Part shown: piece after piece, positions 1 to 10,239 of the stretch
How the letters are laid out: each line of letters opens with the position of its first letter
Position numbering within the stretch: position 1 is the first letter of the stretch
Assembly: GCA_963693305.1 (NCBI GenBank)
Contig: OY855905.1
Location: forward strand, 26,341,937-26,405,936
Origin: Meandrina meandrites
Lineage: Eukaryota > Cnidaria > Anthozoa > Scleractinia > Meandrinidae
Reading direction: 5' to 3'
DNA length: 64,000 bases
Notes under the pieces: model-generated
Told to the model about the DNA's origin: nothing
The model's database searches: none
The model's input: the letters and a program-made list of their open reading frames with translations, nothing else
Translations under genes and position numbers: made by a program

Positions 1-176
1 CCTACCTACCTACCTACCTACCTACCTACCTACCTACCTACCTACCTACCTACCTACCTACCTACCTACCTACCTACCTACCTACCTACCTACCTACCTA
101 CCTACCTACCTACCTACCTACCTACCTACCTACCTACCTACCTACCTACCTACCTACCTACCTACCTACCTACCTA
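1..176. repeat. (CCTA)n tetranucleotide microsatellite
   Basis: The window opens inside an uninterrupted CCTA array of about 44 units that ends in unique sequence near position 176. The unit has four bases, so it is not the TTAGGG telomere repeat; it is a simple microsatellite. Its true left limit lies outside the window. Confidence 0.97.
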
Positions 177-427
177 GTCTTGGTGAAAATTCAATTGTAT
201 TACCGAGAAGTATCAGCTAAAACCTTAAACGTCTTAACGGGCTGTGACATATCAATCATGACGTCATATCGCATAAAAATGGCGCCAAATGTCCAAATTC
301 ACGCGCCATTTTGGATTTCAAGATTATTTGGACGTGAGAAAAACTCACAATTGGACGTTTAACCTGTCTTCATCAGTCACCCTTAGCAAATGGGCAAGTG
401 GCCGTTTAATACAAAAAGTAGTCATAC

Positions 428-1880
428 CTTTATTTGCAATTCCAACCCCAAATCCTTCAATGTTATAGCTGGATTTACATGAAGAGACCTTTCCCAGCAC
501 CTTCAAAGCTTGGCAGTATTTAAAAGCAGCATTGGCAATCTTCCTCTTCAGACCGTCGTAGTTAACGTTAGGCGAAAGATGTCTGGTAAACTGATTAGTG
601 AACAGATTCTCTATACCCATAAGAGAATACCTGGTAGGCACGGGGTTGGATTGGACAGACGCTGCCCACGTCATTGCATCTCCATTACTCGGTGGGGCGG
701 ATCCAACAGTGATGGTTGTGGTCTTAACATTCTTCATGAAATTTGATGCAGCTTCTCTTTGTTCTTTATCCATAGAAAATCCGCCTCCGATGCTGAACAA
801 CCCCGAATAGCTTGCCTGTGCTTCCACGCTCATCGACTCCTTCTTTAAACTTTCGTGAGCTCTTTGATTGATCCTGTGAGTTTGGATGAACTTTGCACCA
901 AATGTGACGTCCGTGAAGAAGTGAGTTCCGTAGTATTTGATGAATTGCAGTACATCGCTATCGGTGGAGCTCCGGTGGGCCAGTTTGTTCGCCCACTCAA
1001 GAAAGCCCGGATCAAACGGTGGAGGTCTTGTAAGGTCAATATTACTACGATAATATTGGCACTGTGCACGGGAAATGACGAGTACGTACTCGCCAGACGA
1101 CATTTCAGCTACGTCTCTTTTATAGCTTCCACTGGCGGAAAATTGAAATCCCCAGCCACCACCTGAATAGGATATCACAACAACTTGCAATCAGAAAGAG
1201 ATTTTTTTGAAATATTTTAAGCTTTACATTGCAAAACGTAAGAAAAATTCAAGCGAACATAAGCAGCACAACGAGGCAATATAAAAAAAAACACGAAGTA
1301 AACACATGTGTGTAATCGCCGCCAAGGGCGAGAACGCACGTGACCGCGATTGGTTTTTTTAGTTCTACTTCTGATTGGTTAAATAGGTAGCGCGCTTTTT
1401 CAAGCAATCATAGAACTTTGTAAATCAAAACGAAAGCAATTCTGTATTACTTTCGACATTCATATGAAAACAAAAATTAAAAATATAGATAAGTTCATCG
1501 GTGAAAAAATTTCAAAATGTTACATTTGTTTACCGTGCACGTTTGCTGAAGCTCCGAGGTGCTTGGACATCTCCTGTTTATTTCGAATCAATTTCGATTC
1601 GAATGACACCAGGCAGGATTGACAGGGATACACGGTCAAGCCCGTTGGAATACTGTAGCGGCAGTCCGAACTTTGCCTTCCTTCAGAATAGTCAGCCCTA
1701 AATATTGGGTGGGTAAACCCGGGGTCACATTCTGTCATCGGATCACCGTGCAGGATGTCGTAGCCAAGAAGAGCATAGTCCAGATCAGGAAAAGTCTTCT
1801 TCCAGTGGCTCCCATTACAGTCTTGGAGTTCGTTGTCTATTCTTACTCCTGAAAGTTTCAACGAGTAGAAGAAGTTTTTT
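428..1880 (-). CDS. MACPF/perforin-like protein, partial gene (two exons seen)
   Basis: This is a pore-forming MACPF-fold protein of the type found in anthozoan venom and immune repertoires. Two exons are visible on the minus strand, 1534-1880 (upstream) and 428-1162 (main), split by a 371-bp intron with a GT donor at 1533-1532 and an AG acceptor ending at 1163; the phase agrees (phase 1). The main exon carries the MACPF signature YYGTHFFTDVTFGAKF, preceded by a Gly/Ser-rich segment at the splice junction and followed by the helical region and a Cys pair. The upstream exon has the family's GYDILHGDPM-type N-terminal block and its Cys residues. The main exon ends at a good donor (GTATGAC, 427-421), so the C-terminal part lies left of the window; the signal-peptide exon was not found. 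No frameshift or stop is seen. Whether it acts in venom, digestion or immunity cannot be told from sequence. Confidence 0.85.
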
Positions 1881-1969
1881 CTGCTTGAAATCTACAAAAT
1901 TACAGCCGAACCCTGCTCAATGCGGGTGACCTGTTAATACGGACACTTCTGTGATGAAATATGCGATAA

Positions 1970-2919
1970 TTAAGGTGGTTCGATCCAGTATGTTTGTAGG
2001 AGCACCCTTCAACTTTGATCCTCCCAGTTCTAAACAGCTCGATTCCAGTTACACAGCCATTATAACAAATGGATTACATATAGACTGAATCACAAGATAC
2101 GACAGCTAAGCGTGGTCATTTCACGCGTGGCGCACAGGAATTCGATGTTGTGCTAAGCTCGAGACAATTGGAAATCCCAGAGCACACAATTATCCAAAAC
2201 TATGACATCGCTTCAATATTTACTCAATTTGCGTCTATGCTAGACAGCCTTAGAAGTTTTCAATGTTCATGAAAATTAGGGATTGTGAAGAGCACTAATC
2301 AATCGCAGCCCTGAACATTTTTCAAGAAAAATTGTCGACGAGTTTGGAAAAAATCACGGTTTAGTGAAAGTAGCCTTAGAAATTGTGATAAAGCTCAACA
2401 CTGAGTTTCACACTGATTCATATATTTTCACGTTGTTCGAAATCGCGTAAGTCTACTTGCGTCTAGCGGTTTGGATATAGTATACGGGACATTTGTTTAA
2501 ACAATGAGTGGTAAAAATTTTCATTAAACATCCAAGAAGTAGCAAATTTGTTTATATAAAGTCAGCTTATTTTACGCATAAATTATGCTCTTTCTATAGA
2601 AATTCCAAAGTTTTAAAATTCCCTTATCGATTTTCATGAAACTCCGTTCAGCAGAAGACACTCAAGGTATAAGTAGCGTTAAGCGTTTCCATAGAAAATG
2701 CGGTTACGGGTTAAAATTCGATTCAGAGCTAAAACAATTGCGACGTCATTATCACGTGATATTCATTTCGATCTCCAAAAAATTGATATCATCTTGTGGT
2801 TCAGTCTATATGTAATCCATGCGTTATAATGGCTGTGTAATTCGAATCGAGCTGTTTAAGAATGGGAGGATCAAAGTTGGAGGGTGCTCCTACAAAAATA
2901 CTGGGTCGAGTCACCTTAA
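1970..2919. mobile_element. TTAA-flanked MITE with about 125-bp inverted repeats
   Basis: The inverted repeats at 1974-2098 and about 2793-2915 begin GGTGGTTCGATCC and GGTGACTCGACCC. They are bounded by a TTAA on each side (1970-1973 and 2916-2919), the target duplication expected of piggyBac-like or Kolobok-like elements. The 700-bp interior has no coding potential I recognise. The element lies just upstream of the MACPF exon at 1534-1880, probably in an intron. Confidence 0.75.
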
Positions 2920-3681
2920 GACCTTTTCGTTTTAAAATAATTTCTCACAAAGCTAACCTCCCATTTATGTGAATTATCTTTCTTCAACCGGCATGTCGTA
3001 CATGGGCATCGGGTTTATATTTACTAATATAATTTTGCCGCCAAAGTCGAGTTTTGTCGACATTTAGAGAAGTGGTCATTGAACCACTTGTCACGCCATC
3101 AATTTGCACGTCAGTCAACTTTTCAGATAAGCAACTGACACAGCGTGGACTGTATATTTTGTATATCGACTCCATTTTGACAGAGCTAATCGAAAAAAAC
3201 ACGATCCGTTTTGGTGCAAAATCGGTGCATAAACAGGCCGACACACCTGTAATTGATCAACGTGCCCTATTCAGGGTTTACCAATGATTTCGTCCAAACT
3301 TTTTCTGCCAGAAAGAAGGATGTGTAGACTAAAAAGGAACAAGAATAAGAAAGCAGGAGAAAAAAAGAATGAAAAGGAACGAGAAAAAATTGGGAACGGT
3401 TTAGGCCAAAAAAAAAAATTGCCTATGCGCACGCACCAAAGTAAAATATTTCACATTGTTACATGGAATCTCTATCAAAATGTTGCTACAATGTGGAAAA
3501 GTTCTTTAATAGCAACTTTTAGGGAAAGATAGCATCGTAGGGCCAAAAATTTGGTTAAACGGTCAAAAATACGCGTTTGAGCAAATTCAGCGGCGTAAGG
3601 GTTAAAGTACAGAACATAATCTAATCATGCAATGGACTGTAATGGCTCAACATTCGAACTATGTGTCATGTTGTGCCGTAT

Positions 3682-4739
3682 TTATGAGAATACTCGAGAC
3701 GCAACAGAACCACCAAAGAGTGCAGCTTGGTCTTGGAGAACGTTAACAGTGTTGTGGACAAAGCGTGATACGAGGCTGGACGAGATCGAAAATATAAATG
3801 AATCATTTGCCAATAAGAAGTTAACTGGCAGTTCAAAGGCAATGGCATTTTTAACATCGTAAATGGAAAACTAATAAATATAAAAAAAACTGATAAATCG
3901 ATGGCTCTATGAGGGAGGGAATGAGGGAGAGAGGGAGGGAGAGGTTGTGGGAGGGAGGGTTAAGGCGCTCTTTCTAGCCGTTGTCATGCTTTGGACTGTC
4001 CAAGATGAATATAAAAATTTGGAGACACTTCGTGGTGGTCTTACCAAAATCGAAAACACCAGGGTTGCTTTTCCCTCCTTGACCCAAAGTGAAATAAGAA
4101 GGGCTTGGCTGTCCTGTTCTGTAAAAACACGTACATATTTTAACGTTATGCCAGTATGAAATAATCAAACTCTGCGTTTTAGACATCAGAATTTATTTTA
4201 CTTGAAGCCGAAAAAAAAAAATTGTTTTAATGTATATATTTCTCTAAACGTTCCACAGTTTAACAGACCTAAACTCAAAATATTAAAACAAGGTTCTGTG
4301 ATCTGTTCTGTCGCTGTGTGTATCATTGCTGAAGGTCTTACTAACGTTTCATGAAAAAAAAAGGCGACAACAATAACTGCAAAAAAAGAAAAAACAACTA
4401 CAACAGCTTTTCCTTCCTTGCAATAACTATCTTGCGACTTAACTATAGTGAGTTGCCCATGTATACCCGTAGGGATTGTGATTCAAACAGTGTTTTTTTT
4501 TTATCAAATTCCAATCAAACAGATCAAATGCTATTCTAGATTATTCAGAGAAACGCTCTAATCCCCCTTGTCTCATTCCACCCGGTATCAGGTGACGGAG
4601 TAACGTGAGACTCTGGGAACGAGACTAGACTTGAACCTCACCTCAGAGGTGAACCTGACGCATTTGGAAGCACCAGAAAAATCAACATCATAGCCACAGA
4701 TACAGCGCACCATTCTCGGTTTTGATTCACAAGGCTTTT
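3682..4739 (-). CDS. Candidate exon chain with an EGF-like module
   Basis: Three minus-strand segments have good splice borders. (1) 4642-4739 lies between an AG after ACAC and a GTGAGG donor. It encodes a Cys-rich stretch (CESKPRMVRCICGYD, then a further Cys) that resembles half of an EGF-like domain. (2) 4045-4118 lies between TTTTTACAG and GTAAGACC. (3) 3682-3870 follows TTTATTAG. In one phase the last segment reads open to a TAA at 3682-3684. In the phase implied by the two upstream segments it reads open a little further, to a TGA near 3666. The function is unknown. It may be a separate extracellular gene or distant 5' exons of the MACPF gene; the phase chain is not decisive. Confidence 0.35.
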
Positions 4740-7700
4740 CTGTGTGACAAAATGTTTGATAAAGTTAACTGTTATGCCGATACAGCACTTGAGTATTGGG
4801 ACAAATCATACCGGTAAAACCGGAAGAACATACGGGGTAGAGAAATGGTGTTCCTTTCCAAGTTTTTAACCAACCTCCTAAATGAAATCTTCACCTTTCT
4901 ACGACCAATTCAGTTAATCTCGCAAATCGAAGTCCAAGTCGAATTTAGGAAATTGCTTTTCCAAAGTAATTAATTTAAAGTAAATTTCTAAAAAACAAGT
5001 TATTAAACGGCAAATGTTTCCAAGAAAGTGACGTCATATCGTACCAACTTGCGACATCGCCACTTGGATCTCTGGAAATTATATTTAATGGCCTATTTTC
5101 GATTTTCCTTTCACATAAAAATAGTTATTTGTTGCCAGCTCTATCGCTAACCTAATGCATTACTAATCGAAATCGCAAAGAGGACGGGATTGGTTGATTG
5201 GCGTGTGAAGAAATTTCCTGACCATTTCACTGATGCTTAATATTAGCTTGTAAACTATCAGTACAAGACATGCATTAGGAGCGAAGCTAACAGAGGAACT
5301 TAAAAAGGAACTTCTTTGAAGTCTAAAGTCCTGGCCAAACAAAGATGAGAGCTGATGAGAGGTGACTCTCATGAAAGTTTTCGTCAGCTCTCATCGACTA
5401 TCAACAACTTGGGCCAAACGAGAACGAGAGTCGTCGAGAGTTCATCAAGAGTGACTACCGGAATGAGACGGAGAACTTTCATCGACTCTCACGACAAATT
5501 TGAGCACGTTCAAAGTCGATGAGAGCGCACGAGAGTCGATGAGAGCACACGAGAGTCGATGAGAGTGCATGAGAGTTTCAGGCCAAACGAGAGCGAGAAT
5601 TTGAACTCTCATCAACATCAACTCTCATCCTCGTTTTCCCGGGCTTAAGTGTCTTGTCTACCTTGTGCAGCTTCGTATTGCTAGAGGTGTCCATGACTGC
5701 TTTCTGGTTTAGGGAATTTAAAGAGATTGTATCAGATTAGTTGTCACTTATCCTGGCGTCTCATCATGTAACACTCGTACCCATAAGTAAAGGTAAATTC
5801 AAAAGTTTTGTTTGACCAACAAAGTTTGTCCTTGCTGTAATCCGTTTCAATGATCTTCGCAATCGTTAGCCAGGATCACTTACATATACTGATCCTATCG
5901 GCCTAGCCGTCAAAATCAGACTTAAATTGTTGGGTTTCTTATGGTCTGGTTGGTTTTTAACTCCTTAAAATCACGATCTAATTAATGACTCCACCTTTTT
6001 AACATAGCCACATATGAAATAATGCATTTTGATCATACCTTGTCTCCGTAGTTCTTCCCTTGCTATGTGGTCGAGACAGCTGACTTTTGGGCAATTTATT
6101 GGAGATTTCTATTCATAGCCGACTAGAAAAATGCTAAAAAATATATTTTGTTGCCACGTATCCGCCAACACCTGACTGGGGGGTCCATAACCTGCATAAC
6201 TAATTAGACTCTAACTAAAAAAACGTCCTAGTCAGTACTAACCGTGCCAAGTTAGAAGTGGCATCAAGTTTGAAGTGAAACTGTCAACGTCCATAAACAA
6301 ATATCTTGCTCTTTGTCGCGCAGTTTACTAAATAAACACGGTAGGTAGTTGTTAATACGTGATCAACTGAAATTCTGTGTTTGCAGAATTATGTTGTCAT
6401 CTCCGCTTTGTAGTAAGCTTTGTATACGCCAGTTTTTAGATTCCAAGCAGTGTATATAGTTACCATACTGGTACACTACACGAGAGCCGTATTTCTTGCG
6501 AACGTCCGCGAGCCTCACACACCCATAAGCGTGTGAAACTCGCGACGATCCACGCTTCAGCGCCTCCCGAAAAAAACTGAGGGAAAATTAATGGAAAAAA
6601 CGAATTTTTTATGGTCTACCATACTAGGTGTACGATTAACAAAGACTTGACAAAACAGCAAATGCTCTTCGGCAGTGCCCCCAGTTCGACTCATGCAGTT
6701 GTGTCAGTTAAGACAGTAATGGTAAACCCACTTCTCTTTTGGCAAAACCAAACCAAACAAACCATTAATTTCTTATTATTGTGATCAATTAAGCGTAGTC
6801 GTACAATTCATATCAAACATTTGCCGACTGAATTGGACCTCCCAAGCATGATTTCAAGTAAAGAAAATAAACCTTACGTGATCAGGCAGATCAGGGGGCT
6901 GTGAAATTTAGAGAGGACGCTCCGACACGGAGTGCGGAGAGGTGTCGATTTAAACTTACCACAAGGAAATTTCAAATCTTTGTTTTACAACATTTCGCTT
7001 TTTTTTCTTAGTCCTAAGATATATAAGGCTGAAAAAACATTCTTGCTACACCACTCATGTCAACGCCCGCCAGAAAAAGAAAAAAAAAGAGGAAAAAGTA
7101 TATATACAAATGCTGGAATGTTAGTATGGTTTTCTTGCATGTTTATAAAATAAACCAGGGGAATAAATCCTTATATTGTTTTCACGCGACATGAATAAAC
7201 CACACTGCTCGCATTCATGCATATACGTTTTACTAATTTGCTCTACGTTAATTCAGTTAGTTTCCCATAAATTCTTAAAGAATCGAGTCATCACCGAGTA
7301 CTGGCTGAGACACGACCATCCTGTATAATAGTTGACGCTCCCCAAGTGAAAATAAAATCAAGTTTAGTTTGGCAATAAAAGAGGTTGACTAATTCACTCA
7401 AAGTTGATTTTACAAGACACAGTGAAGGAGGGCATAGCGAGCACAATCACACTACTTGTAACTCACTTAGTTGAAATAAAGCGATTTCAAAATAATTTCA
7501 AGTTTTTCTTTTAGCTATATATTATTTGCGGCGACGCTGAATGGTTTATAATCCACTCTTTCGGATTTGATGGGTATAGGCGTGTTCTCAACTGGAATTA
7601 TTTAGTTTAGCAATAACCTGAACATATTATCGGAAGGTAGACTAGCTGAGCACTGACGGGGTGAAAGGGGGATGGGGTAGGGAAGGCGTTCACGAAGACA

Positions 7701-8506
7701 ATAAAACACTATGTTCTAAAGTATGGAGTGAATTAATTAAAAATATGAATACAATGGCAATGGCAATGCGAAAAAGCCAGAAATTACTGGCTTCACGTCA
7801 AATATCCCTCAGACCGGAAGAAACAACCTGTTTGTACATTCTAGGAAAGAAAGGAAGATAGAAAGGAAATCTGTTTTAGTGATGACATTTGCATCAACGC
7901 CTGCCAAGAGAGAAAACAAACATGACACCAGGGCCATAACATGTGGAGTGCTTTCATCTCGTACTTCTTCACACCTACAGCGGCATGCAGCAAAAAAAAA
8001 AAAAAAATGGCAGCTAAATTAGACAAACGCACAACAGAGCTAGGGAACAGGATTATTTTATGACATTTGCTGGTGTTGCCTACGAAACTGAACACAGTTA
8101 CAAAATGTTTTTTTTCCGAAATTGTCTTGTATTCTCACTCACAGCGCCTCGAGAGAGTGGTTTTACTTGACCTGTGAAGTAGTAACAAAACTTTCAGATA
8201 GTATTACACACTAATTTCAGTGTTTTGTTTTGTTCAGTTTTGACTGTTGCACACTAATTGTTAGATGTTGTTTCAAATAAAATCAGTCTAACGAAAAGTG
8301 TTTTACTTTAAATAATAACTATGTTTCTATGGCTGCGCAAAGCAATGCAAAAAATAACGACGGCGACGATATCTTGAATACATTTAACCTTTACTCTAAA
8401 TTATGTTTTACTTGAACGGAAATCTAGAAAATGACAGGTACATCGCGACAACTGAATCAAAATGCCTTGTTCAGTCTTAGAAACCTAGCTCGGTATCAAG
8501 CTGCTA
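4740..8506. other. Intergenic, no gene recognised apart from a MITE at 5.3 kb
   Basis: The stretch is AT-rich, with short poly-A and poly-T runs. I looked on the minus strand for the missing NOC3L C-terminus and for 5' exons of the MACPF gene and found neither. The short open frames here show no conserved motif. Confidence 0.5.
5329..5645. mobile_element. MITE with GATGAGAG internal repeats
   Basis: The ends form an imperfect inverted repeat of about 28 bp: TCCTGGCCAAACAAAGATGA on the left and, read inverted, GCCCGGGAAAACGAGGATGA on the right. Inside are three near-exact copies of a 20-bp unit built on CGAGAGTCGATGAGAG, plus inverted CTCTCATC motifs. There is no coding capacity and no clear target duplication. 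Confidence 0.55.
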
Positions 8507-9637
8507 TCATGGCAAAGGAATGAAGTTTTTCCTGTCGTCGCATTGTGGAGTGTGCGGAAACAGCTTAATGTTTTGATAAAACCAGCGAAAAAACCATCCT
8601 CTTGGTAGCCAGCCGAACAAATTTCTTAGCAACGTGCGTACGTCCAACTTATCACATGGCGTAACTCCGGGGTGGTTTTGTCTGTAGAAGGCCGTACTGT
8701 GATATTTCCAGGTTCCGTTATCGTTGTACTTACAGCAAGCAGCGGTCCACATATATCTTGGCACGTTCACTGGGTAATCATCTTTGTCTTTGTAGTCACT
8801 GAATCCTTTCCTGCCAAAATAGCGAGTTTTCTGTCGACCGAAGTTCGTCGAAGGGATCGCGCCAACCACGATAAACATTTGAACATTCTGTGCTCCTTCA
8901 ACAGCACAGTAATCTTGACCCCATTTGATGAGCTTCGTCTCACAGACTTGCCATGGACCTTGATTGAAAGGTCCGAACTGAGGGACAGCGTTAGTGTAAG
9001 TAAAGGTTGCTACCATCCTGGCACGGTCTCCTCTTCCATCCTGCGACGCAATTAAGTGTCCCTTGTGTATTTCTGTTCTAAGCCAAGTGGCTCCGCCAGG
9101 ACAAACGTTAGAGTTGGGCAGATTATTCGCATTTCCGCTCGAGCGCAACCATTCATAGTCAATAATGTATCTGTTTGAATTTGTTTTGTAGCAAAGTTCT
9201 CGCTGTGAAGAATGTTTGTAATCAGCGTCTTTTTGCTGAAAATAATTGTCGAGTTGGTTTCGTTTTTCGATTTTACGAAACTTACTGGGTGGTCGACCTA
9301 TTGAGTCGTCGGACAGCTGTTTCCCAGTTATCACGGTGGCTGCATAGAGTGGAATTCTGTTATTGCAGTCATACAGCATGGCGACCGTACTGCGTTCACA
9401 CAGATACGCCAGGTTTTGTACTCGCTCCGCCAGTCCAAACTGTTCCACATTAGCTGGCAAGTATTGAGCCCAGTTAGATCGCAGATTTCCATGTTCGTCG
9501 CAAGCGTCCATGATATTGCACTCACAGCCACCGATACCATTTTTACCACTCGTACTACACTGGCGCTCGCCGATTACCTCTTGCAGCAAATGCCCGACCA
9601 CTAGGAAGAGCAGCAAACATGTGGTAAATTTCTCCAT
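8507..9637 (-). CDS. Secreted DNA/RNA non-specific endonuclease (ENDOD1-like)
   Basis: This is an intronless 376-residue protein. It starts at an ATG at 9637 followed by a clear signal peptide (hydrophobic residues about 6-20), so it is predicted to be secreted. It belongs to the DNA/RNA non-specific endonuclease (NUC) superfamily, bba-metal fold. The catalytic region is HKGHLIAS at residues 191-198, with His194 as the general base; Lys replaces the Arg common before GH. It is followed by Asn/Gln/Glu-rich FGPFNQGPWQVCE (about 221-233), which supplies the metal-binding Asn and the conserved Glu. The N-terminal YDCNNRIPLYAATV block (about 89-102) is typical of ENDOD1 proteins. Many Cys residues fit an extracellular disulphide-bonded enzyme. 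It lies on the same strand as, and about 0.6 kb downstream of, the last recognised NOC3L exon. The frame is complete. A role in digestion, venom or defence is inference. Confidence 0.88.
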   Translation of the reverse strand: MEKFTTCLLLFLVVGHLLQEVIGERQCSTSGKNGIGGCECNIMDACDEHGNLRSNWAQYLPANVEQFGLAERVQNLAYLCERSTVAMLYDCNNRIPLYAATVITGKQLSDDSIGRPPSKFRKIEKRNQLDNYFQQKDADYKHSSQRELCYKTNSNRYIIDYEWLRSSGNANNLPNSNVCPGGATWLRTEIHKGHLIASQDGRGDRARMVATFTYTNAVPQFGPFNQGPWQVCETKLIKWGQDYCAVEGAQNVQMFIVVGAIPSTNFGRQKTRYFGRKGFSDYKDKDDYPVNVPRYMWTAACCKYNDNGTWKYHSTAFYRQNHPGVTPCDKLDVRTLLRNLFGWLPRGWFFRWFYQNIKLFPHTPQCDDRKNFIPLP

Positions 9638-9697
9638 GGCTTCGATGGCTACGTGAACTGAATGAGTAATTGAAACTCCAAAGATTCCTTATTCTTC

Positions 9698-9707
9698 TGA
9701 TTATACA
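9698..9707 (-). promoter_or_regulatory. Possible TATA-like box of the endonuclease gene
   Basis: On the minus strand TGTATAATCA lies about 60 bp upstream of the endonuclease ATG. The spacing would allow a short 5' leader. The call rests on position and motif only. Confidence 0.2.
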
Positions 9708-10239
9708 ACAGCCTCGTCCCCAGTTCCTACCCTTGCCCCAGGGCCCGTGTTTGGTTGAAAAGTAAACCTGGAGCAACATTTTCGGCTTCAGTAACGACAG
9801 CTTTTACTCAATTTAGCATTAAACTGAGGATTTCTATCAAGTTCCCACTCTAACATATAAGGATCAACTACCGAGTTGCGGTAGATTTATGAAATATCTG
9901 TCAACCAAGAATCCATTCCCTAAAACAACACCAGCGAAGTTGTCGAGTGTCGGGCGGCAGTATTCGTTGACACTCGGACGATCAGATCGCTGTCGACAAA
10001 ATTCGGTCGAGTGGTTTTCGATACTACGTCGTATATTTGGACCCTTGTCGGTGTCTTACATGTTCGAGCTCGGATGTTTTAGTCGATATAGACTCGGTGA
10101 CATAAGAGACTGGGGGACAAATGAGTGCGATGAGAAGTTGAAAGGTGTAAGGCAATGTGTAGAGAGATAGTTGCTCAAAAAGGCATCATACAAACATTAC
10201 CAATATTATGTATTCGTACGTTAGCTGGATTGAGTTTAC

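Noticed and set aside
1..176. Contig edge as a telomere
   Set aside because: The unit is CCTA, not CCCTAA, and it passes directly into gene-bearing DNA.
9889..10170. 93-residue plus-strand protein opposite the NOC3L 3' region
   Set aside because: No signal peptide or domain; composition follows a local TCGAC/GTCGA-rich stretch.
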